Below, piece after piece: positions 42,401 through 51,253 of a stretch of 64,000 nucleotides of DNA. The stretch is taken from positions 558,001 to 622,000 of the forward strand of contig CP145412.1 in NCBI GenBank assembly GCA_036867785.1, given 5' to 3'. Positions within the stretch are counted from its first letter, which is position 1, and each line of letters begins with the position of its first letter. Both the position numbers and the translations under genes were made by a program. The DNA is from Plasmodiophora brassicae. Lineage: Eukaryota > Endomyxa: Phytomyxea > Phytomyxea > Plasmodiophorida. The notes below the pieces were generated by a model that had not been told where the DNA came from, did no database searches, and was given only the letters and a program-made list of their open reading frames with translations.

Positions 42401-42828
42401 TATGTAATACAAGGAAGACGACGTATAGTTTGTGTCCTTCCGAAAATGAGCGTTTCCCGCAGCTTCCAGTCGGGAGGTCCCTGTGTGACGTCCGTGTCTG
42501 GCACGTCCGGCCCCGAGTTGCCCCACCACGGAGAGTGGCGCCGAACATACGCCCCCGGGATTCGGCGCCACTTGCTGGCCGGTATCGTTGACACAACGGG
42601 CGAACCGAATGTGCGCCACAGAGGCTACGCGTCGCCGACGCGTGCCTGCCAAGGTCGCAGCGCGTCGGTAACGGCGCACAGCAGCCGGGTGCGGAACTGG
42701 TTAATCACCGGCCCCCGCCGACTGAATTTTCTTTTCCGAGGGCACCCGTCTCTGGGTTCTACTTTCAGTCGACGCTCGCCCCGACAAAGGCGGGCGACTG
42801 CGTGGGCGCGGGCGGCGCGGCGCCGCTG
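42401..42828. other. Intergenic region; nothing recognised
   Basis: About 430 bp between the transposase relic and the DUF667 gene; probably the promoter of the latter. Confidence 0.4.
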
Positions 42829-44553
42829 ATGTTTTCGAGCCGGTACCAGGGCGGCGCAGCCGTCGAGATCGTCGATGTCGTCGGCACTCACCCGCTGGCA
42901 GCCTGGCGCGTGTCGCACGCCAGCGCGGTTCGCAGGGTCTACGATCGTGCTGTCAGGGGATATGCCCACGTCATGGATGGCGGCCCGCATACGTCGTTGC
43001 AACTTCCCAAGCAATCCCATCAGAAATGTCAGTATTGTACGACTTGCAATTCCGATATTCGTCGCCCCAATTCCAATGCGATCCCGTCAACGTGTCGATG
43101 GAGGTGCAGTAACGCTAAACGTGGTGTGTTCATTGTAGTGTCGCTGGAGCAGCCGTTCCTCGTCTTGCAGATCAAATTCAACGCGGCGCCTGCGCTGTGC
43201 TCGCTCGAGTTGTGCATCCTGGACTCGTCGAACACGCGACGTCGTGTCCTGCTGTCGTCGGCGGCGTCTTCGCCGTCAGTCTCCCCAATGCAGGCCAGAT
43301 TGCCACTCGGCGACGTTGCAGCGACGAGGGAAACCTGGCTGAACCTCTGCATCGACATGCCCAATATCACCGCCGCCTGCTTCCAGAACGAATTCCGGTC
43401 CCTTGAAGGTATCGTCCTCAGACCGCAATGCTCGTTCAGGTATCATCCGGTTGACATTCGCTTGTCTGGAACGGGTATTGACGAGGCGTCACGCAGGAAA
43501 GTGTTCACGTTGAGGTGCCCCCCAGCAGACATTGAAACCGGCCATCTAAATCAGTATTCGATCCTTGCCAGTATTCCTCGGACACTGGACTTGCCTAGCG
43601 GGGTCATACGGACGACCAGGATGGTGAACTGGGAATCCATATGCCCTCCTGCGGCTCTTCGAAAGGCCAAACAGGAACCGATCCGCAGTCCAGCACCGAA
43701 GAAGAGTGTGGCGAAGCGGTCTCGCCGCCTGATCGAAGCACGGTCGCAATCGAGGGAGAATTCGGCGCGCCCACCTCGACAGGAACAATCTAGCAAGACG
43801 CCGCGAAAGCCGGTCACTCGTCGTCGTCTGACAATCTCTCCCGTCGCCACCAAGGCGCCGTCGTCTGAACTGCGCCTACCTCTCTCGGACAGAAAACCGT
43901 CTCCAGCTGCTGTCCAGGACGCGCCAACGTCCCGGTTGCTTCCTGAAGACGCTAAAGCGACTCCTGGAACTGTGCAGAGCGATGGCGCCCCGAGTGATGC
44001 CGGGCCAGGTCCCGACGATGACCCGGACGTGGTCCTCATGGGGGAACTGTCCGACGGTGGAGCGGACGCGTGTTCAGGTGGCAGTCGGGCACCTGCAAGC
44101 AGTGTTCCACCCAAGGACGCTGTGGAATGGAACACCGACGACGACGAGATTGATTTCGTCCAGAATGCCCTGCAGTTTTACAAGCACGAACATCGACGGC
44201 CGACTTCGTCGCGTGGTTCGCCACGCTCGTCTCGCGTCTCGATCGAGTCGGTTCACTCGTGGGCTCGGCCCCAGGAGGTAGCCGAGTCCTCCGAATCGAC
44301 AACGAAAGCGATACGGCAACGCCTGCGCCCTATCCAGCACCAGCGTCCTGTGGCGACCACCACGCGTAGCGAACCGAGCAGTCGAAGCTCGAGCACGAGC
44401 ACGTGTAGTCGAAGAGCTACTACTATCCCTCCGCCGCCATCGGCATCACCGCCTCACGAACGAGCACCGCCCCCGAAACCGGCTCTCATGTTCGACCCTA
44501 TCCTGAAACTATTCTTCAATCCCGCCACGAATACATATCACGAACTGCGCTAA
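42829..44553 (+). CDS. DUF667 / CFAP20DC-like protein
   Basis: The model joins 42829-43027 and 43139-44553 and gives 537 aa. The N-terminal ~200 residues match the CFAP20/DUF667 fold: MFSSRYQGGAAVEIVDVVG, DPLA-like HPLAAWRVS, RGYAHVMDGGPHTSLQLPKQ, LSLEQPFLVLQIKFN, ETWLNLCIDMPNITAACF, FRSLEGIVLRP and SRRKVFTLRCPP. The rest is disordered: basic and Ser/Pro-rich, then acidic. CFAP20 itself stops after the domain and works in axonemal inner junctions; the long tail resembles CFAP20DC (C3orf67). The 111-nt intron is a multiple of three without stops, so a retained-intron isoform is possible. Confidence 0.78.
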   Translation: MFSSRYQGGAAVEIVDVVGTHPLAAWRVSHASAVRRVYDRAVRGYAHVMDGGPHTSLQLPKQSHQKCQYCTTCNSDIRRPNSNAIPSTCRWRCSNAKRGVFIVVSLEQPFLVLQIKFNAAPALCSLELCILDSSNTRRRVLLSSAASSPSVSPMQARLPLGDVAATRETWLNLCIDMPNITAACFQNEFRSLEGIVLRPQCSFRYHPVDIRLSGTGIDEASRRKVFTLRCPPADIETGHLNQYSILASIPRTLDLPSGVIRTTRMVNWESICPPAALRKAKQEPIRSPAPKKSVAKRSRRLIEARSQSRENSARPPRQEQSSKTPRKPVTRRRLTISPVATKAPSSELRLPLSDRKPSPAAVQDAPTSRLLPEDAKATPGTVQSDGAPSDAGPGPDDDPDVVLMGELSDGGADACSGGSRAPASSVPPKDAVEWNTDDDEIDFVQNALQFYKHEHRRPTSSRGSPRSSRVSIESVHSWARPQEVAESSESTTKAIRQRLRPIQHQRPVATTTRSEPSSRSSSTSTCSRRATTIPPPPSASPPHERAPPPKPALMFDPILKLFFNPATNTYHELR

Positions 44554-44709
44554 GTTTATCGCGCCGAGCCCCGCTGAATAATATTGCGCGCGCTTTTTTG
44601 AGTGCGCCAGGAATGTTCCGCGCGCGCGCGTTCTGGAACACGTGGCCCGTTGACTCACGGTCGCATTCTATTAACGGCGCGCCGTTCTGGTCCAGTGCCA
44701 CGATTCGAT

Positions 44710-45174
44710 ATGGAGTTCCTGCATGTCGGCGCGCATTGCTCCGTGCAAGGCTGCGGTCGCCGGGATTTCCTCCCGTTTACCTGCGCCCAGTGTAATGTCG
44801 TGACGTGCCTCGACCATCGCCGGCCAGAGGCGCACGAATGCGCGACCCCGGCGCGACGCGGCAGGACGGTCGAATGCCCATTGTGCCGGCAGGTTGTTGC
44901 GGTTAATGGCGATACTGATGCCGATTTGGCGATGGATACCCATATTGCGAGGGGATGTCGTCGTCCACGATCGATTCTCAAGACGGGCTGCCAAATGGAT
45001 CGCTGCAAGGGTAAGACGTTGGCGCTGGTCGAATGCAAGGCGTGCAACAGGCGTTTCTGTTTACGGCACCGGCTTGCTGAAGACCACCTGTGCCAGCCCA
45101 CGCCGTGCCGGCGACCGATAGGCGGCTCCTTGCGACCTGCCCGTCCGGCGGCTCGTGCCAGTTCAACTAAATGA
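44710..45174 (+). CDS. AN1-type zinc-finger protein, ZFAND2-like
   Basis: 154 aa, single exon, starting MEFLHVGAHCSVQGCGRRDF (the MEFxxxGxHC start is diagnostic). First AN1 finger: CSVQGC, FTCAQCNVVTC, HRRPEAHEC. A middle part with CPLCRQVV and HIARGC follows, then a second AN1 finger: CQMDRCKGKTLALVEC, CNRRFCLRHRLAEDHLC. A basic tail closes the protein. ZFAND2A/B proteins associate with the proteasome or p97 during proteotoxic stress; the C-terminal UIMs of ZFAND2B are absent here. Cytosolic or ER-associated role inferred from the family. Confidence 0.88.
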   Translation: MEFLHVGAHCSVQGCGRRDFLPFTCAQCNVVTCLDHRRPEAHECATPARRGRTVECPLCRQVVAVNGDTDADLAMDTHIARGCRRPRSILKTGCQMDRCKGKTLALVECKACNRRFCLRHRLAEDHLCQPTPCRRPIGGSLRPARPAARASSTK

Positions 45175-45767
45175 CTGCCTGGACGTGTATCCGGTGGTGC
45201 AAACATCCCAGACGATAATCCACTGGGCCGGACGATACGAGACGTCCCGAGACATGGTCCTGTGACGCAGACGTTCCGATGCCCAGTTGGTTGTCACTCG
45301 CTGTTCAAGCTTGACTAGAACACGATTCTTGATACAGGTATCGCTTGCCGTAAACCTCGTTGTGGATGCCGAATTTGTTCATATTGCCTTTTTTCTTACA
45401 ACGATAACATCTGCTCTCTGGACCGTGTTCAGTCAGCGATCAATAACAATCGGCATCCTTCTTTCGCCGCCCAGTCTAGAGCCTCCTGCACGATTCGCCT
45501 CGATTTCGCGAAAGACGTGGCACTGTGCAACTCGCGAGGTGTGGCATTCTCTTGGACAAGATCGATCAAAGTGGTCTCCACCCGGCACACCGGCAGGCGT
45601 CGACGCCGGTCGCTGGAACGATCGTCAACGGCGGGTGCGAATTGCGACGGGACCATATAAACGTAGACCGTCTGGTGGATCAGCATTCAACCTGTTTGGT
45701 CGCCTTTTACCACGTTCCTAGAAATCGAACAGGCCTCGAAAGACGCAACGCAGTGCACACGAATGTA
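45175..45767. other. Intergenic region between convergent genes
   Basis: About 590 bp between the AN1 gene (rightward) and the UbiB-like gene (leftward). A 258-bp minus-strand frame (45429-45686) and an overlapping plus frame are open but show no family resemblance or start context. Confidence 0.45.
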
Positions 45768-48700
45768 TCATAGGAGGGTGTCCACAGCCGTGCGGATCGC
45801 ATTGACAGCCCGCAACTGGATGATGGCGGTTCGCCAGGGCAGGTAAAGCGTGGTGAGTGCTGCTTTGGCCTGGCCAAATACGCGTTGCGCCTTAGCGACC
45901 CATGGCGCTCGGTTCTTCTCCTTTTTCAGGTCGGACTCCAGGTCTTGCACATTCTTTTCCGGGACCTTCGCTGGGGTGGTCAGCCATCGATTCACTTTGT
46001 GTCTTTGCACCGTCAGAAAACGATCGAAACGTGCGATTGCGACGATAATCGCGACGCGACGAACCAGCGCCTGGGCGATCTTCATCGAGGATAGGGGCGG
46101 CGTCTGACGCCGGTCGCCGGACAAGGACGACTTCTGATCTGCGGCCAGCTTCAACTTGTCTCTGACGGCCTGGTACGCCAGTTCGATTGCAAAGACCTTT
46201 CCCCACCGCGACACTGACGGGTGCACCCGTACCGGCACTCGTTCGAAGGTAGATTTGTAGACCCACTGGGCAGCCTCACGTATCACGCTTCCAGGAACAT
46301 CGGCTAACTGGCCTAATTCACGCGTGCCCACAGCCTGTCGGCCAAAAGCAACTGCCCGGCGAGCGTTCCCATCCGTCAATAACTTGCCAAGAGCGGCATC
46401 CACCACTGATGTCGTTTGCAATCCGTTATCGGGGGCGCCGAAAACCAGCCCACCGCTTAGCAGGCGAACGATGTCACGTGCATACAGCCGTGAGCACTTC
46501 CCGATCCAGGCTTGTAAGTGCTCCATGATGAACTCGGGGAAAGACCGAAACACGCGAGATGGGCATGGGTTGTCGCGAAACTTATCGCCTAACTGGAAGA
46601 ACGACTGAAACAGTGAAGTGACACCGCCCTTGAACACGTTGAGGTAGGCGGCGAAACTACCCTGGCAATGCTCGACGTATTCGCGAAGGGCGACTTTCAG
46701 GCGCTTGTGCGGGAAACGCGACGATACAAACTGACGTCGAATTACGTTATCGACGGCGGTGGCGTTGTCGAACGCATACAGGACCATGTCGACGTTGCCG
46801 ATGACGGATCCAATGACGAGGGACAGAAGTTTCGATGCCTGAACTCGTGATATGCCTGACCCGAGGTACTGAATCTGGCCCCAGTCCAGAATAGTCAGGC
46901 CGGAGTGCTCGTAATGGACGTCTGCCTTGTCGTACGCATACATCATGTTGCCCAGGTGCAGATCGGTGTGGACAACCGTATCAGCACCGGAGAATAGCAT
47001 GTCCTCGAACCACGCCTGCGCGAACGTTTCGAACGCGTCAATAAGTTCGCAAACATCGGCACCCTTGTTCTTCACATCCGGCGTCCAGTCCAGTACGGTG
47101 GCACCGTGTCCAGGCGCCCTGCTCATGACGATCACATTGGGATTCGGCCTCACCAAGAGCACAGCAGGCATGCGAATACGCGGTGCCAATGGCTTGAATC
47201 GCTGGCTGGCAAACTCCAGGGCTCGGGCCTCACCGGCGAAGTCCAGATCATGAGGAACGCGAAGGAACGTGGGCATCAGCAACTTGTTCCGTCTTTGCCC
47301 GCTTTCGCCAAGCTGGCCCAGACGGTATCGGTGAGAGCCCGTCCATCTGGGCTGTCTCTGCCCCGTCGGAAAAAACGCCACCAGGGCACGCTCCTCCTCC
47401 TGGAACAGGACGTCGACGAACCTTCGGCGGACCTTGACGAATACAGGAACGGGTGCAGCACCGGGCGTCGTAACGCATTCGGACAGGTGTCCTTCAGCAA
47501 CGGAGGCCGACCCTGACGATTCAAACTGGAACCCGGGCAGCACACGCCCTAACTCGGTATCGTCACCGAAATCGGCATGGAGCTGGGCAGTCAGGTCGGC
47601 GCGAGACATGGGACGAATCCGGTCGAAGAATTGTCGTGCGGCCGCCTTCATGTCCTTGTTAAGGAACCTGGCAGCGCATTCCTGCATGGTCTTCATGACG
47701 ACGGGTCCGCCAGCCATGACGACGTTCGACAGAGTCGTATACAGGTCGGCGCGTAACTCGGTGCGCAACAGGGCAGATAGGAATCGACCCTTCAGGATCC
47801 AGCTGGGGCTACCACTCCCAGCCATCATCTCGAACATGAGCGCGAACTGACTGAACTTGTCAACGTACTGATGGTACCCATCCACGATGAGAGGCGATAA
47901 AGGGTGGGCTTTCGCCGTGTTGAGCAACCGTGGCATTTCCTGCCACGGGTCGATCTTGGGACCCGCCCAGATCGCTGCCTCCTGCGACTTTGTTCGCAGA
48001 ACCATGCGATGAACCGGCAGCACATCAATATACCAGGCCCAGTCGTCGGCGACGCTCGGCGCACTCGCAACATGACGAAGAACGGTCCACAATCCGGGAA
48101 TGCCATCGGCTGCATCACGCGCCGCAGTCTCAGAGGACAGGATGTCGTTCGGGACACGTTGAACTCGACGGAGACATCCAGCGAATTCACTGTCGCTGAT
48201 GTTGGCGCGGAACACGTGGCAGTCGATGATATCAGCCACGAAGCGGCGAACGCGCATGGCGGCGTCGTACCGAGTGCCGTTCGTGACAGCGGATTCGCCT
48301 CGAACGGGATCAGCATCTGTGGCGCCCTGACCGCGTAGTTTCCCCAGAAGAGCAGTTAAGCGGTCCTGGCCAGCAGGGCACGACATGTTGCAACGTTGGA
48401 TGGCGTCGAGCAGGATGTCAGTCGGCGTGGTGCCTTCAGAGTCCGGCATGCCCGGGTCGGCGCCGTTCCCGGAAGATGGTTTCAGCAACATGTCGACCAG
48501 ATCGAACAGGAACTCGACACGGCCGGGGACTTGCGATGGAAACCTGTTGCCCGACGTGAGGATCGAATCCAATGGCAGTTCGTCCAGGGATAGCCGTACC
48601 TGATCTCGTTCATTACCTGATGCAGCATGGTGATCTTATAATAGTCATGCGCGTTCAGAAGGGCTGGTGTGACGAAACGGTGATCGAACAGCGCCACCAG

Positions 48701-48970
48701 GACCGGTCTGTAGTACTGGAACATGATGAGGTCGTCGACGGCGAGATCCATGAAGCTCCAGATCGTGTGTCGGCCCAGGTCGTCGACAGCCGTGAAGTCA
48801 GATTCGTCGGCAGCATCCAGAAGCGCCTGCACGAGGTGCATGTTGTCCGATACGAGGAGAGGGTTGTACCTGGATTGAAACGCATGGTCAGGAAACTGCG
48901 ACGCGAACTGGGCAGCACACTCATCCTGACATGTGCTGCTGCAGAATGTAGAAGAGCGTGTTGTTCCCAT
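45768..48970 (-). CDS. UbiB/ADCK-type atypical kinase with long N- and C-terminal extensions
   Basis: The model joins 45768-48543 and 48600-48970 on the complement and gives 1048 aa, about twice a typical ADCK. The N-terminal ~120 residues look ankyrin-like (LVQALLDAADESDFTAVDDL, GRHTIWSFMDLAV). The kinase-like core has the Ala-loop equivalent SGSASVAEGHL, the putative ATP Lys in VFVKVRR, the catalytic loop VVHTDLHLGNMMYAYD and the metal-binding LTILDWGQIQYLG. A clear KxGQ motif of canonical UbiB is not visible. The C-terminal ~350 residues (HKVNRWLTTPAKVPEKNVQD) are unfamiliar. ADCK proteins support coenzyme Q or lipid metabolism in mitochondria and plastids, but no targeting peptide is evident. 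A C-terminal fragment of a paralogue lies at 50.0-50.3 kb. Confidence 0.75.
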
Positions 48971-49125
48971 AACGCTGCCGAAGTTTCACAAGCTTGCCAC
49001 GCGTTTGTTTAGCCGGCATATAGTCGCTCGCCTGAACAAAAGGGATGCCCACACCCACACGGCTCGTGTTTCGTTCCGCTTCCACAGCACCTCCTATGTC
49101 GAATTATTATGTTCAACCATTGTCT

Positions 49126-49653
49126 CTAAAGATCACGGTAGTACTCACTTCTGTTCCAGGCGAACTCGGCCACAGCGGGCAACGCGAGAGCGCCACCAAC
49201 TAAGACGGCGTCGAGCTTTCTCAGCCCGACCACCTCGTTGACCGTGGCTGCTGCCTTCATCGCGGTCTTACGCGACATCAGTGACTCTGCCAACCCTGTG
49301 GTCGTCCGTCCTGTTTGCTGTTCCGGCTGCCGAATCTGGCGGCGTTTCCATCCACGATAGTAAGCCGCTGTGGTCAGTCCAGCAACAATGCCGGCAGCCG
49401 TCAACGATCGTGCGATGACTCCGGATCGCGAGCCGCCCACCTTCTTCGTACCCTTCAGCATTGGAGAACCCTGATGACCAGATGGCACCAGCAGCACGGT
49501 AGCCGTGGACACGATGACGGCGACAGCCGTCAGGCAGATCAGGGTGCACAATTTCGGGTGCATCCGCACCCAGCCCCCCGAGGCTCGCACAGCCGACATT
49601 ACAGAACCGCCGAAATCACGCATCGTGGAGCGAATCGTACCCAGCAACTGCAT
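49126..49653 (-). CDS. Small membrane protein, unknown
   Basis: 175 aa, single exon from ATG. Three hydrophobic stretches: LCTLICLTAVAVIVSTATVL, IARSLTAAGIVAGLTTAAYY and LDAVLVGGALALPAVAEFAW. Loops are basic (KGTKKVGGSRSG; RGWKRRQIRQPEQQ). No family recognised. Located between the UbiB-like gene and its paralogue relic. Confidence 0.5.
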   Translation of the reverse strand: MQLLGTIRSTMRDFGGSVMSAVRASGGWVRMHPKLCTLICLTAVAVIVSTATVLLVPSGHQGSPMLKGTKKVGGSRSGVIARSLTAAGIVAGLTTAAYYRGWKRRQIRQPEQQTGRTTTGLAESLMSRKTAMKAAATVNEVVGLRKLDAVLVGGALALPAVAEFAWNRSEYYRDL

Positions 49654-50019
49654 CGTGGTGCCCGACTGATCAGCCAGGGAGGTCCGTGATTGACCGGGGC
49701 GTTCGTAGAACTGCGCCCAGCCGCGAGCGTCGTTCTTCCCAGAATAGACCTGGCGCTCAAACGTGTGAGCGTCGAGAGAATTCTCTCCCGCGGCGCAACC
49801 TGCGTCCGTGGTCCATGCAACGCATCGCCGAAACGGTTAAAGTTCACAGTCGAGGCAGGAAGATGGCTCGGATGGGCGCCCACCTACGTCTACAAGCGGT
49901 GTACGATGAAGCCGAGTAACGAAGTGCTGCTTGCGCCGTAGAGGGGCTGATCACTACATAGCGTCTGCGTTTCTTCCGCGTAAACGCTGTCAACGTGCGA
50001 TCGGGAATTTGTAGCGCAC
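49654..50019. other. Intergenic region; nothing recognised
   Basis: About 370 bp upstream of the small membrane-protein gene, up to the UbiB relic. No supported gene. Confidence 0.4.
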
Positions 50020-50290
50020 ACGCATCGCTCGGACTCCAGGGCGTGGCGGGAGGCGTTGACAATGCGTACCTGAGTCAACGCGGATCGTCAACGCGGGTAA
50101 CAATCCCTTGGCGTGGATCAATAAGCGTCGCAGCCTACCAACCCAGTGTGAGTACTGTATCTTCACCTCATGCTCCGCCTCCAAACCTTGGGCAGTCTTG
50201 ACAGCAGGGACTTTGGCTGGCGTCATCATCCAGTGGTTGTTCCTTTGATTCGCCAGAAAGGTGTCGATGTCAGAACACAAGGCGAAGCGG
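50020..50290 (-). pseudogene. C-terminal relic of a UbiB-like paralogue
   Basis: The minus strand reads TFLANQRNNHWMMTPAKVPA, VGRLRRLLIHAKGLLPAL and, after a frame shift, LTQVRIVNASRHALES. This aligns in order with the C-terminus of the gene at 45768: FLTVQRHKVNRWLTTPAKVP, AKAALTTLYLPW, IIQLRAVNAIRTAVD. No kinase core is present. It shows a former tandem duplication. Confidence 0.7.
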
Positions 50291-50394
50291 AGGCGAGGGG
50301 CACGGTCAAGGGCGAGGCGACGGCGCTATAAAGTAGAACACACTGGCGTCAGATCGGCTGCAGGAAAGGCTGCACTAGTCTTCAGGCGTTATCA

Positions 50395-50485
50395 TAGGCA
50401 CTTCAGCAGCCGATTGCACCCTATTCTGCATCCGAGTGTATCCAATTCTGCAGCCGATTCAGCCAATTCTGCAGCCGATTGAAAA
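50395..50485. repeat. Short imperfect tandem repeat
   Basis: Units of the form attctgcagccgattcagcca occur about four times with variation. Upstream of the GET2-like gene. Confidence 0.7.
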
Positions 50486-50676
50486 ATTCGCCAGCGTGCC
50501 CTAGTCGCGCATCCCAGATCGCACACGTATGTTGACGTAGAGACGTTGTGCTTGTTGCGTTCGTGATCTATGGCTATTGTCCAACGTCGTCGCCGATGGC
50601 GCCCACCGCCCACGTGTGCAAAACGTGGAAAAAACAGCGACCGCTGTTCCAGAGCTGCCGTGCAGTTTCGAAGGCA

Positions 50677-51198
50677 ATGGCAGATGCCGCTCGAGAGGCG
50701 CGCAAGCAGCGTGCCGCTGAACGGCGTGCCAAGATCCTGGCGACGTCGGCGTCAAGAATGGCCATTGTAGAGGGCGTGCCCGAGGCATCGATTGTCAAGG
50801 AAGCCGCGGCGGCTGTGGTTGAGGAGCAGGAGGAGGAGGTTGTTGAGACGGTGAAAACGACGGTTGTCCCTGGCAGGTCGAATCGGTTCTGGAAATGGAT
50901 GGAGTTTGGGCGTGTCTTGATGCTATGGATCGCAAGTGTTGCCATTGGCGTGATATCACCACCAATTGGGGCGGCAGTACTCGTCAGCCTGCACATCGTG
51001 CTAGACACCGCTGCCATCGTTGCCCTTCGTCGTCGGACGACTGTCGAACTTGGCGACAACTCGCTCCTGTTCTGGGCAGATATGGCTGAGCTCTCTGTCC
51101 ACCTGTGGACGTTCGTCCACGAGATCATCAACCATATCGCCGTGGCCGTCTTTGCTTATAACGTGACCCACTTTTATACGGTGGCCACAGCTCCGTGA
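50677..51198 (+). CDS. GET2/CAML-like tail-anchored-protein insertion receptor (candidate)
   Basis: 173 aa from the ATG of MADAAREARKQRAAERRAKI; the frame is open for 43 codons upstream. The N-terminal RKQRAAERRAKILATSASRM, then AIVEG, matches the basic RERRxKILxxxxxRxxxI motif with which GET2/CAMLG recruits the GET3 ATPase on the cytosolic face of the ER. Hydrophobic segments follow (LMLWIASVAIGVISPPIG; AAVLVSLHIVLDTAAIVAL; HIAVAVFAYNVTHFY). GET2 has three membrane spans, which fits. Sequence identity outside the motif is low, so this remains a candidate. Confidence 0.5.
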   Translation: MADAAREARKQRAAERRAKILATSASRMAIVEGVPEASIVKEAAAAVVEEQEEEVVETVKTTVVPGRSNRFWKWMEFGRVLMLWIASVAIGVISPPIGAAVLVSLHIVLDTAAIVALRRRTTVELGDNSLLFWADMAELSVHLWTFVHEIINHIAVAVFAYNVTHFYTVATAP

Positions 51199-51253
51199 AG
51201 TAAACCACACAAGACGACGATATCACGGTTGTGAACGTTTATCGAGGCACCGC

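Noticed and set aside
45429-45686. 85-aa minus-strand frame
   Set aside because: Starts at a non-ATG context, no domain, and lies in a gap between convergent genes.
48572-48575. ATG (MDSILTSGNRF) as the start of the UbiB-like protein
   Set aside because: It falls inside a 56-nt intron (48544-48599); splicing there links a coherent upstream exon (NEIR) to FPSQVPGRVEF.
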